The notes below the pieces were generated by a model that saw nothing but the letters and a program-made list of their open reading frames with translations, made no database searches and had not been told where the DNA came from. From NCBI GenBank assembly GCA_017962105.1, contig JAGCVY010000010.1, positions 1-32,058 on the forward strand: a stretch of DNA of 32,058 bases, read 5' to 3'. This stretch comes from Lachnospiraceae bacterium (GTDB lineage Bacteria; Bacillota; Clostridia; Lachnospirales; Lachnospiraceae). Below are positions 22,417 through 32,058 of this stretch, one piece after another. How positions within the stretch are numbered: the first letter of the stretch is position 1; each line of letters begins with the position of its first letter. The translations under genes were made by a program, and so were the position numbers.

Positions 22417-22674
22417 ATGGATGGTATCTTCAACAAGGAATTCGTACAGGGTTGTTCCGCTCTCGGTGCAGGCATCGCTATGATCGCCGGCCTCGGCCCC
22501 GGAATCGGTCAGGGTATCGCTGCCGGCCAGGGTGCTGCTGCAGTAGGCCGTAACCCCGGAGCAAGAGGAACGGTCATGGGAACCATGATCCTCGGACAGG
22601 CTATCGCCGAGACGACCGGTCTGTATTCCCTCATTGTTGCGATTTTGCTGATTTTCGTGAATCCCTGGGCATAA
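22417..22674 (+). CDS. atpE: F-type ATP synthase subunit c, Na+-type motif
   Basis: The 85-residue two-helix protein forms the rotating ring. Ion-binding positions fall at the same numbers as in the Na+ ATP synthase of Ilyobacter tartaricus: Pro28, Gln32, Ile63 (Val there), Glu65, Thr66 (Ser there), Thr67 and Tyr70 (GPGIGQG in helix 1, AETTGLY in helix 2). The polar loop is GRNPGARG, with the usual R-x-P motif. Gln32, Glu65, a hydroxyl at 66 and Tyr70 together indicate Na+ rather than H+ coupling, pending experiment. A very strong AGGAGG site precedes ATG 22417, as fits the high copy number of this subunit. Confidence 0.95.
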   Translation: MDGIFNKEFVQGCSALGAGIAMIAGLGPGIGQGIAAGQGAAAVGRNPGARGTVMGTMILGQAIAETTGLYSLIVAILLIFVNPWA

Positions 22675-22747
22675 TTCCGAGGGGCACGGCATTTTCCACA
22701 ATGCAGAGTTCGGCGGCAGGTAACCTGCTGTCGAAGAGGAGGGTACA

Positions 22748-23317
22748 GTGAACAATCGGATGGCACAATTAGCTTTCCTGGCAACGGATGATGATCGGGT
22801 AACCGGGAGAATCTTCGGGCTTGACCTGCAGATTGTCTTCGATGCCCTGATCCTTGCGTGCGCCGTATTTTTCCTGTTCTTCCTGTTGTCCTATCTGGTA
22901 TTCAACCCCGCGCGGGACTTCCTTCGCAAGCGCCAGGAGCGCATCGAGTCGGATCTTGCCACGGCAGCCGCTGAGAAGAAGGAAGCAATGGAGTTCAAGG
23001 CGGAGTATGACGCCCGTCTTGCCGACGCCGACGCCGAGGTGGACCGTATCCTGACCGAGGGAAAGCGCAGAGCGAAACGTCGTGAGAGTGAGATCATCGA
23101 CGCCGCCAACGAGGAAGCTTCCCGCATCATGGAGCGGACCCAGCGCGAGATCGAACTCGAGAAGAGCAAGGTCCGGGACGACGTGAAGAAGGAAATGATC
23201 TCGGTCGCAACGGAGATGGCCGGACGGTTTATCTCGGAAAACATGACCGCGGGCAAACAGGAACAGCTTTTGGACTCGGTTCTTAAGGAAATGGGAGATT
23301 CGACATGGCAGGGGTAG
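22748..23317 (+). CDS. atpF: F-type ATP synthase subunit b
   Basis: The 189-residue peripheral-stalk subunit has one N-terminal membrane helix (about residues 27-52, ALILACAVFFLFFLLSYLVF). A long charged coiled coil follows (RQERIESDLATAAAEKKEAME... AEVDRILTEGKRRAKRRE) with the usual A/E/K/R bias. It starts at GTG 22748 with AGGAGG immediately upstream. It overlaps atpH by 13 bases. It is slightly longer at the N-terminus than the typical 160-170 residues. Confidence 0.9.
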   Translation: MNNRMAQLAFLATDDDRVTGRIFGLDLQIVFDALILACAVFFLFFLLSYLVFNPARDFLRKRQERIESDLATAAAEKKEAMEFKAEYDARLADADAEVDRILTEGKRRAKRRESEIIDAANEEASRIMERTQREIELEKSKVRDDVKKEMISVATEMAGRFISENMTAGKQEQLLDSVLKEMGDSTWQG

Positions 23318-23850
23318 TGAGCAGTACATACGGACATGCCCTGTTTGAGATTGCCGTTTCGGAGGGAACCGTCGACCGGCTTCTTTCGGAGGCAGAGACA
23401 GTCCTGCAGGTTCTTTCGGACAATCCCGATGTCCTGCGGCTGTATGAGCATCCGAAGATCACGCCGGAGGAGAAACAGGCATTTACCGAAAACTGTTTCA
23501 AGGGACGCGTCAGCGACGACATGACGGGACTGCTGGTCCTTGCGGTGCACAACGGGCGCCACAAAGAACTGCCGGATATGCTCCGCGACATTATCCGCGA
23601 GGCGAAGGAGTACAAGGGCATCGGCATCGCGACGGTGACCACCCCCTTTGAACTGACCCCGCAGCAGCGGGCAAAGGTGGAGGAGCGGATCCTCGCGACG
23701 TCCGGATACCGGTCCTTAGAGGTACAGTACCGCATCGACAGCAAACTGATCGGCGGTATCGTGATCCGCATCGGCGACCGCGTGATGGATGCCAGCATCC
23801 GTACGCAGCTCGACGATATGCAGAAGGACCTGATGCAGGTACAGATCTGA
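23305..23850 (+). CDS. atpH: F-type ATP synthase subunit delta
   Basis: The 181-residue subunit links the peripheral stalk to the top of F1. The N-terminal helical domain begins [18 protein letters not shown]. The C-terminal part carries the family signature region [25 protein letters not shown] and ends with [23 protein letters not shown]. It starts at ATG 23305 inside the end of atpF, with GGGAG upstream, and is translationally coupled. Confidence 0.93.
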   Translation: MAGVVSSTYGHALFEIAVSEGTVDRLLSEAETVLQVLSDNPDVLRLYEHPKITPEEKQAFTENCFKGRVSDDMTGLLVLAVHNGRHKELPDMLRDIIREAKEYKGIGIATVTTPFELTPQQRAKVEERILATSGYRSLEVQYRIDSKLIGGIVIRIGDRVMDASIRTQLDDMQKDLMQVQI

Positions 23851-23905
23851 GACAGGATACATTTTCAGTAATACAAGAGAAGCAAAGAAGGGAAGGTACA
23901 TAGAG

Positions 23906-25420
<1,515 letters not shown>

Positions 25421-25495
25421 TACTTTCCGGGAATTCCCGGGTGCATCCGTCGGAAGCCCATTTTCCGATGGCAGCGCAAAAGGAGCGTATGATTT

Positions 25496-26368
25496 ATGGC
25501 CTCGATGAGAGACATCAAAAGGCGGAAGCAGAGCATCCGGAGCACCGGGCAGATCACAAAGGCGATGAAGCTGGTCTCCACCGTCAAGCTGCAGAAGGCC
25601 CGCGGCCGCGCGGAGGAGGCAAAGCCCTACTTCAATCATCTGTACCAGACCATTGTGACGATGTTTGACCGTGCGACGCCGGAGGTTCGGGAACATTACT
25701 CGAAGAAGACCGGAAACGCGAAGAAGGCGATGATCGTCATCACCTCAAACCGCGGTCTCGCAGGCGGTTACAACTCCAATGTTGTCAAGCAGGTGTTAGG
25801 GTGCGGCATTCCGAAGGAGGAGCTGCTGATCTACGCAGTCGGACGGAAGGGGCGCGATGCGCTCCGGCTGCGCGGCTACGAGATTGCCGGGGATTACTCG
25901 GAGACGATGAACAATCCCCTCTACAGCGACGCATCGGATATCAGCACGGACGTCATGGACGCCTTCGAGAACGGTACGGTCAACGAGATTTATATCGCAT
26001 TTACCGTGTTCCGGAACACCGTGAGCCAGATTGCGACGACGCTCAAACTGATGCCTGCGGACATCGGCATCGGCGGCGACGAGGACGAGGAAACCGGCGC
26101 GGCGGAGGCTCTTATGAACTTTGAGCCCGACCCCGAGGAGGCCCTCCGGATGATCATCCCGAAGTACGTCAGCGGTGAGATCTTCGGCGCCATCATGGAG
26201 GCGTATGCAAGTGAGAACGGCGCCCGCATGCAGGCTATGGACAACGCCACCAACAACGCCAACGACATGATCGACAAACTGGAACTCGCGTACAACCGTG
26301 CGCGCCAGAGTTCCATCACCCAGGAGCTCACGGAGATCATCGCCGGAGCAAATGCCCTGGATACATAA
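25496..26368 (+). CDS. atpG: F-type ATP synthase subunit gamma
   Basis: The 290-residue central shaft subunit has the N-terminal helix MRDIKRRKQSIRSTGQITKAMKLV and the C-terminal helix DNATNNANDMIDKLELAYNRARQ. That last segment is the family signature ending with the SITQELTEIIAGA motif. The middle domain has an acidic insertion (GGDEDEETGAAEA, about residues 195-210). It starts at ATG 25496 with AAGGAG upstream. The ATG three codons later is a possible alternative. Confidence 0.94.
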   Translation: MASMRDIKRRKQSIRSTGQITKAMKLVSTVKLQKARGRAEEAKPYFNHLYQTIVTMFDRATPEVREHYSKKTGNAKKAMIVITSNRGLAGGYNSNVVKQVLGCGIPKEELLIYAVGRKGRDALRLRGYEIAGDYSETMNNPLYSDASDISTDVMDAFENGTVNEIYIAFTVFRNTVSQIATTLKLMPADIGIGGDEDEETGAAEALMNFEPDPEEALRMIIPKYVSGEIFGAIMEAYASENGARMQAMDNATNNANDMIDKLELAYNRARQSSITQELTEIIAGANALDT

Positions 26369-27787
<1,419 letters not shown>

Positions 27788-27848
27788 TCCCGGCAGGGGC
27801 CGGAGGCATTTTCCGGGAGTGCGGCAGTAACCAGAAAGTGAGCAGCAT

Positions 27849-28253
27849 ATGGCAGATAAGACAATCCGCCTAAAGGTGTATTCGCCGACGCGTGTATTTT
27901 ACGACGACGACGCCGAGCTGGTGGAGTTTACCACAACCGAAGGCGACATCGGAGTCTATCCGAACCATGTTCCCCTGACGGTGGTGGTTGCGCCGGGAAT
28001 CCTGCGCATCACAAAGGACGGGGAAACGCGGGAGGCAACGCTTCTGGAAGGCTTTGCAACGATCCTTCAGGAGGAGATCGTCATCCTTTCGGAGGCATGC
28101 GAGTGGCCGGAAGAGATTGATATACATCGTGCGGAGGAGGAGAAGATCCGTGCGGAGCGCAGGATGAAATCCGAATCCTCCACGAGTTTGGACCGCGCGG
28201 AGCTGTCGCTTCGCAAGGCGTTGATCCGCCTTCGTCTGGCGGGAAAAGAGTGA
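27849..28253 (+). CDS. atpC: F-type ATP synthase subunit epsilon
   Basis: The 134-residue subunit has an N-terminal beta sandwich with the conserved TTEGDIGVYPNHVPL segment and ILRITKDGE. A C-terminal two-helix part follows (ASSLDRAELSLRKALIRLRL-like), which in other bacteria can extend to inhibit ATP hydrolysis. It starts at ATG 27849 with a weak AAGTGAG site. It closes the ATP synthase genes. No terminator is seen before rapZ. Confidence 0.93.
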   Translation: MADKTIRLKVYSPTRVFYDDDAELVEFTTTEGDIGVYPNHVPLTVVVAPGILRITKDGETREATLLEGFATILQEEIVILSEACEWPEEIDIHRAEEEKIRAERRMKSESSTSLDRAELSLRKALIRLRLAGKE

Positions 28254-28297
28254 CGGGAGCTACAGTGTATTGTCCGTAAGGACGGATCGGAGACGGT

Positions 28298-29170
28298 ATG
28301 GCACTGGTTATTATCACAGGATTATCGGGCGCCGGCAAATCGGTTGCGATCAACGCGCTGGAGGATATGGGATATTACTGTGTCGACAACTTGCCCGCGA
28401 AGTTTCTGGTGAGTTTTGCCGACCTGTACGGCATGACGGATAACAAGGAAGAGAAGAAGATCGCGACGGTCGTCGATATCCGCGGCAAGGACACCTTCGG
28501 GGATTTCGACCAGGCGATGCAGGAGCTTTCGAGACGCCGTTATCCGTATCACATCATGTTCCTTGACTGTGATACACAGGTGCTGCTGCAGCGTTATAAG
28601 CTGACCCGCAGGAGACATCCGCTGATGGAGGACAGCAACTGTTCCATCGAGGATGCGATCGCCAGAGAGCGGGAGTGGATGAAACGCATCCGTATCCGTT
28701 CGGACTATCTGATCGACACTTCGACGATCAAGCCTGCCCAGCTTCGGGAACGGATCATGGGAATCCTCTCCGAGGAACCCGAGTCGGACTCCCTGCTGAT
28801 CCGCAGCGTATCCTTCGGATTCAAGGAAGGGATTGCGGCGGATGCGGATCTTGTGTTTGATGTCCGCTGTCTGCCGAACCCGTATTATATTGAGGAACTC
28901 AAGGATCACACGGGACTGGAAGCGTGCGTGCGTGACTACGTCATGAGCTTTGACGAAAGCCGCGAGCTGTTATCCCGGATCCTGTCGCTTTTGGAATATC
29001 TGATGCCGCTCTATCGCAGGGAAGGCAAGCGCGAGCTGGTGGTCGCCTTCGGCTGCACCGGCGGACAGCACCGTTCCGTGTGCTTTGCGGAGGCCTTTGC
29101 GGCGAAGATGAAAGAGTCGGGATACCGCGTGGTGGTGAGCCACCGCGAGATTGAAAAGAACAGAGATTAA
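28298..29170 (+). CDS. rapZ: RapZ family nucleotide-binding protein (RNase adapter/YvcJ)
   Basis: The 290-residue protein has an N-terminal P-loop GLSGAGKS (residues 8-15), DNLP after the first helix and DIRGKDTFGDF in the middle. The conserved C-terminal domain holds FGCTGGQHRSVCFAE and HREIEKN. Gram-positive YvcJ binds and hydrolyses nucleotides and influences envelope-related processes. The RNase-adapter role is known only from enterobacteria. It begins 44 bases after atpC, with a small GTCC-GTAA-GGAC hairpin between, so it appears to be read with the ATP synthase genes. In many Clostridia it lies instead beside murB and whiA. Confidence 0.92.
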   Translation: MALVIITGLSGAGKSVAINALEDMGYYCVDNLPAKFLVSFADLYGMTDNKEEKKIATVVDIRGKDTFGDFDQAMQELSRRRYPYHIMFLDCDTQVLLQRYKLTRRRHPLMEDSNCSIEDAIAREREWMKRIRIRSDYLIDTSTIKPAQLRERIMGILSEEPESDSLLIRSVSFGFKEGIAADADLVFDVRCLPNPYYIEELKDHTGLEACVRDYVMSFDESRELLSRILSLLEYLMPLYRREGKRELVVAFGCTGGQHRSVCFAEAFAAKMKESGYRVVVSHREIEKNRD

Positions 29171-29184
29171 TTTGGGGACAGAGT

Positions 29185-29211
29185 CCTTGCCGTGACCGGG
29201 TCATGGCAAGG
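29185..29211 (+). promoter_or_regulatory. 12-bp hairpin between rapZ and galE
   Basis: CCTTGCCGTGAC (29185-29196) pairs with GTCATGGCAAGG (29200-29211), with one G-U pair and a three-base loop. It lies eight bases before the earliest reasonable galE ATG (29219) and 20 before the preferred one. No T-run follows. It may slow polymerase, mark RNA processing or affect galE translation. Confidence 0.5.
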
Positions 29212-29230
29212 GCGGAAAATGGAGAAGTAT

Positions 29231-30250
29231 ATGGCTATATTGCTTGCCGGCGGCGCCGGCTACATCGGTACTCATACGGCAGTGGAGTTTATAAACGCCG
29301 GATATGAGGTGGTGATTGCGGACAACCTGTATAATTCAAAGGCGGAGGCGGTACGCCGCGTTGAGAAGATCACGGGGAAGTCCGTTCCTTTTTATCAGAT
29401 CGACGTCAGTGACGCCGAGGCGCTTCGGACTTTATTTTCCGAGCAAAACATTGACACGGTAGTCCATTTTGCCGGCATGAAAGCGGTCGGCGAATCGGTT
29501 GCAAAACCGATGATGTACTATCGGAACAATCTGAATACGACGCTCACGCTTCTTGAGGTGATGAAGGACTTCGATTGCCACCGCTTTGTGTTCAGCTCGT
29601 CTGCGACAGTCTACGGTTTTTCCAACCCGGTGCCGCTGTTTGAGACGATGCCCCGCGGTGAGTGCACCAACCCGTACGGCTGGACCAAGTGGATGATCGA
29701 GCAGATCCTGATGGATGCCTGTGCAGCAGACCCGGAGCTCTCCGTGGTACTGCTCCGGTACTTCAACCCGATCGGCGCTCATGAGAGCGGTTTGATCGGC
29801 GAGGATCCCCAGGGAACCCCGAACAACATTTTCCCGTATATCACTCAGGTCGCTGTCGGCCGCAGACCGCAGCTGACCGTGTTCGGCAACGACTACGATA
29901 CCGTGGACGGAACCGGCGTCCGCGATTACATCCATGTGGTTGACCTCGCGAAAGGCCATGTGGCGGCTGTACCCTACGCGGAGAAGCACACCGGCGCGGA
30001 GATCATCAATCTGGGAACCGGCAGGGGTACAAGCGTTTTGGAGATGATCGCTGCTTTTGAGCGCGTGAACGGCGTGAAGATCCCCTATGTGATCGGCGCA
30101 AGACGGGCCGGCGACCTCGCGGAAAGCTACGCAAACGCCGACAAGGCGAAAGAGGTTCTCGGATGGACCGCGGAGAAAACCATCGAGGATATGTGCCGCG
30201 ACGGATACCGCTGGCAGACGATGAATCCCATGGGATATCCCGAAGGGTAA
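29231..30250 (+). CDS. galE: UDP-glucose 4-epimerase
   Basis: The 339-residue extended SDR interconverts UDP-glucose and UDP-galactose and supplies galactose for envelope polymers or takes it in by the Leloir pathway. NAD binds at GGAGYIG (residues 7-13). SSSATVYG carries the catalytic Ser. Tyr149 and Lys153 of NPYGWTK form the active-site couple and fall at exactly the E. coli numbers. That supports the start at ATG 29231 (GGAG six bases upstream). Starts at 29219 or 29192 would add 4 or 13 residues. It is probably co-transcribed with rapZ and ends at a strong double hairpin. Confidence 0.94.
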   Translation: MAILLAGGAGYIGTHTAVEFINAGYEVVIADNLYNSKAEAVRRVEKITGKSVPFYQIDVSDAEALRTLFSEQNIDTVVHFAGMKAVGESVAKPMMYYRNNLNTTLTLLEVMKDFDCHRFVFSSSATVYGFSNPVPLFETMPRGECTNPYGWTKWMIEQILMDACAADPELSVVLLRYFNPIGAHESGLIGEDPQGTPNNIFPYITQVAVGRRPQLTVFGNDYDTVDGTGVRDYIHVVDLAKGHVAAVPYAEKHTGAEIINLGTGRGTSVLEMIAAFERVNGVKIPYVIGARRAGDLAESYANADKAKEVLGWTAEKTIEDMCRDGYRWQTMNPMGYPEG

Positions 30251-30311
30251 CGGCGCAATCCGGCGGGTGAAAAAACTCTTCCCCGAAAATTGTACAGTAT
30301 TACATAAAACG

Positions 30312-30388
30312 CTTCCGCGGGACGATCCCGCGGAGGAAAAGCTTGTGGAAAATGCTTTGTGAGACGAGGCATTTTCCGCGTTTTTTTT
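30312..30388 (+). terminator. Double hairpin terminator of the atp-rapZ-galE unit
   Basis: A first hairpin pairs 30312-30322 with 30326-30336 (TTCCGCGGGA type, loop CGA). A second pairs 30345-30355 (GTGGAAAATGC) with 30369-30379 and is followed by eight T residues at 30381-30388. Confidence 0.9.
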
Positions 30389-30652
30389 GCCCGGGGTTTG
30401 CTATGATTTCATCAGACACCGAACCGTTGTCTGCCCGTCGGCGGACTTCGGCAAAGGCCTTGGTTTATCTGCAGCGACGGATATAGCGATACATTTTGTC
30501 CGTTGTCCGTCTGCGTCTGTGCCGGCCGCTTGTGCGTCGCCGTTTCCTTCTGTGCATCTTCTGATGACTGGCAGGGCCGGCGGCCGGTTTCTCTCAGTGG
30601 ACGAACCGTATCTGCAGGAATATATCAATCCGGAAATGGGGGAGAAATTCAC
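30389..30652 (+). other. Leader region of the thioester adhesin gene
   Basis: These 264 bases lie between the galE terminator and the next gene. Open frames on both strands look non-coding: no ribosome binding site, and a Cys/Pro/Ser-rich composition. TATGAT at about 30402-30407 is a possible -10 box without a convincing -35. Inverted pieces (GCCGGC/GGCCGG near 30575-30590) hint at RNA structure. No known riboswitch was recognised. This long leader is otherwise unexplained. Confidence 0.3.
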
Positions 30653-32058
30653 ATGAAGAAACAAACCGGAACACGGGCTTTGGCAGCCTTGCTTGCCATG
30701 GCTTTTCTTTTCTGCGCCGTTTTCAGTCACCGCACGTTTGAGCGCCGCGCAGATGCCGCGGACGAGGTGCTGATCGGACAGACCAAAAGCAACTCCGAGA
30801 CTCCGAAGTACCTATTGGTACAGTTGAACTCCGGCTCCTGGAGCAACAGCTGGAATGACCTTCACTACGTCTATCCGAAGGGAAATTCCGGGCAGCAGTA
30901 TGTGGCATATTGTCTGGAATCCCACAAGACCAGTCCCTTCGGAGAGACATACAAGGTGGTCTCCGCGCCCGATTACAGTGCGAAGACCGAAAAGGGGCTG
31001 CAGACCATTTTCCGACTGGGATATCCGTATTCAACCACCTTCGGAGACAACGGGGAGTACTCGTTTTCCGCTGTCGATGCCCAGGCGGTAACCCAGATTG
31101 CGATCCGTTTTTGGATGGCATACCGTCAGGTGTGCGAACCCGGCAGGGACTACCATGTCTACGAAAATCTGGATCCGTACAAGAGAAAGGTGAAAGCCGC
31201 GGACAGCGATGCTGCAAGGAAGGTATACAATGCCGCCATGTGGCTGTTCAAGCTTGCGGATAACGGGTATTCTCCGACGTTTGGGATCCGGGCGGCTGTG
31301 ACCGCATCTTCCGGGCCCGCGATCGTGGGGGACGGCCGTCAATACAGTATGACGGTGCGGGTCAACCTGAGGGAAAAAGATACTGATCTGGCATGCAACT
31401 ACGCTGTTTTGCAGAAACTTGTCACCGTGGATGCGCAGGGGCGGGAGCAGGCTCTCAGCTGCAGCAATATCACCCGCTCGGTTCACAGCGGAACGGCAGC
31501 AACGTCGGGCACCGTGACGGTTAACGACGGGGAAACGGTGACATTTTCCTGGCCGGCTTCTGCGGATCTGGGCGGAAAAACAGTAAAAGCATCGTTCACC
31601 GGTGTCTCCGACAAGGCGGATATTTCTCTGATTTATATGGGGACCTCGAGTTCGGACATCCAGAAGCTTTACGTGACACGGTTGGAAGTCGGAAACGTGG
31701 CAACAGCCGATGCCTCCGCTTCTTTTGTGAAGGCGGCTAACCCGACTTCCACGCCGACGAATACACCGAAGCCGACACCCACAAACACACCGAACCCTAC
31801 GCCGACGAACACACCGAAGCCGACTCCGACAAACACACCGAAACCGACACCCACGAATACACCGAAACCTACGCCGACGAACACACCGAAGCCGACTCCG
31901 ACAAACACGCCGACACCGACGCCGACGAATACGCCGACACCAACCCCGACGAACACGCCGACGCCGACCCCGACGAATACGCCGACACCAACCCCGACGA
32001 ACCCGCCGACACCTACCCCGACGAACACGCCGACACCTACCCCGACGAACACGCCGAC
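30653..32058 (+). CDS. Secreted thioester-domain adhesin with Thr/Pro/Asn repeat stalk (3' end outside window)
   Basis: At least 468 residues are visible. The signal peptide ([18 protein letters not shown]..., cleavage probably near ADA-ADE at 33-37) is followed by a thioester domain of the type found in Gram-positive surface adhesins (PF08341). Cys87 in YVAYCLE and Gln148 in [10 protein letters not shown] are the pair expected to form the internal Cys-Gln thioester, and [10 protein letters not shown] between them fits the family. A beta-rich domain (about 205-360) follows. From residue 364 the chain is a repeat of [16 protein letters not shown] up to the edge. Such proteins bind host or surface ligands covalently and are usually anchored to the wall. 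The anchor would lie beyond the window. ATG 30653 has GGGGGAG eight bases upstream. Confidence 0.78.
   Translation, partial: MKKQTGTRALAALLAMAFLFCAVFSHRTFERRADAADEVLIGQTKSNSETPKYLLVQLNSGSWSNSWNDLHYVYPKGNSGQQYVAYCLESHKTSPFGETYKVVSAPDYSAKTEKGLQTIFRLGYPYSTTFGDNGEYSFSAVDAQAVTQIAIRFWMAYRQVCEPGRDYHVYENLDPYKRKVKAADSDAARKVYNAAMWLFKLADNGYSPTFGIRAAVTASSGPAIVGDGRQYSMTVRVNLREKDTDLACNYAVLQKLVTVDAQGREQALSCSNITRSVHSGTAATSGTVTVNDGETVTFSWPASADLGGKTVKASFTGVSDKADISLIYMGTSSSDIQKLYVTRLEVGNVATADASASFVKAANPTSTPTNTPKPTPTNTPNPTPTNTPKPTPTNTPKPTPTNTPKPTPTNTPKPTPTNTPTPTPTNTPTPTPTNTPTPTPTNTPTPTPTNPPTPTPTNTPTPTPTNTP
31742..32058 (+). repeat. 24-bp tandem repeats encoding the TNTP(K/T)PTP stalk
   Basis: The DNA repeats with a period of 24 bases (eight residues) in at least twelve units and continues past the edge. 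The first half carries Lys or Asn variants ([16 protein letters not shown]). The last part is more uniform TNTPTPTP with one TNPP unit, a sign of recent local duplication. Length variation between strains and assembly gaps are likely. Confidence 0.92.

Noticed and set aside
30387-30656. Plus-strand frame of 89 codons before the adhesin
   Set aside because: It would start with TTG in the T-run of the galE terminator, has no binding site, and has an unlikely Cys/Pro/Ser composition.
31669-32052. Minus-strand Gly/Val-rich repeat frame (GVGVFVGVG pattern)
   Set aside because: It is the complement of the Thr/Pro/Asn stalk repeats. It has no ribosome binding site and opposes a gene with signal peptide and thioester domain.

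Overview
The window looks like a chromosomal stretch from a fairly GC-rich member of the Bacillota, most likely class Clostridia and probably Lachnospiraceae. This is inferred from strong AGGAGG-type ribosome binding sites, TTGACA/TATAAT-type promoters, tRNA genes without an encoded CCA, the order Sua5 / low-molecular-weight phosphatase / RpiB (the ywlC-ywlE-ywlF order of Bacillus), a YtrA-type GntR/ABC operon, and a Na+-type F-ATPase ring subunit. The species cannot be named from sequence alone.

Bases 1 to about 2170 are visibly more AT-rich than the rest and look like the end of an acquired island. They hold a tiny possible gene, a 176-base element with internal direct repeats and short inverted ends, and a seven-repeat zinc-ribbon protein (622-2094). 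The island abuts a membrane-protein gene that has lost its 5' end (2171-2524). From there the DNA is ordinary backbone: a cytidylate-kinase-like protein, a carbohydrate-binding lipoprotein (minus strand), an E2-acyltransferase-like protein lacking the catalytic histidine, an AEC-family transporter (minus strand), an SDR oxidoreductase, citrate synthase and two tRNA-Val genes.

The middle part is signalling and maintenance. A histidine kinase with a 7TMR-DISM-like sensor is followed by an OmpR-type regulator and a small membrane protein whose leader carries a perfect 13-bp hairpin. Next is an autoregulated-looking GntR-ABC ATPase-permease operon with a palindrome over its predicted start of transcription. 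Then come Sua5 (tRNA t6A synthesis), a low-molecular-weight phosphatase homologue that has lost both signature P-loop residues, RpiB, a DUF402 protein and a membrane-anchored PIG-L deacetylase with a charged repeat stalk.

The right part is the complete F-type ATP synthase operon (atpZ, an atpI-like gene, atpBEFHAGDC). Its c subunit carries residues at the exact positions used for Na+ binding in Ilyobacter. It is followed closely by rapZ and galE and a strong terminator. The window ends inside a secreted thioester-domain adhesin whose Thr/Pro/Asn repeat stalk runs off the edge.

Most likely to repay follow-up: the thioester adhesin, the degenerate phosphatase in the Sua5-RpiB operon, the His-less E2-like protein, the hairpin leader behind the two-component system, and the repeat element and gene truncation at the island edge. 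I did not find a clear new multi-gene defence or mobile system.
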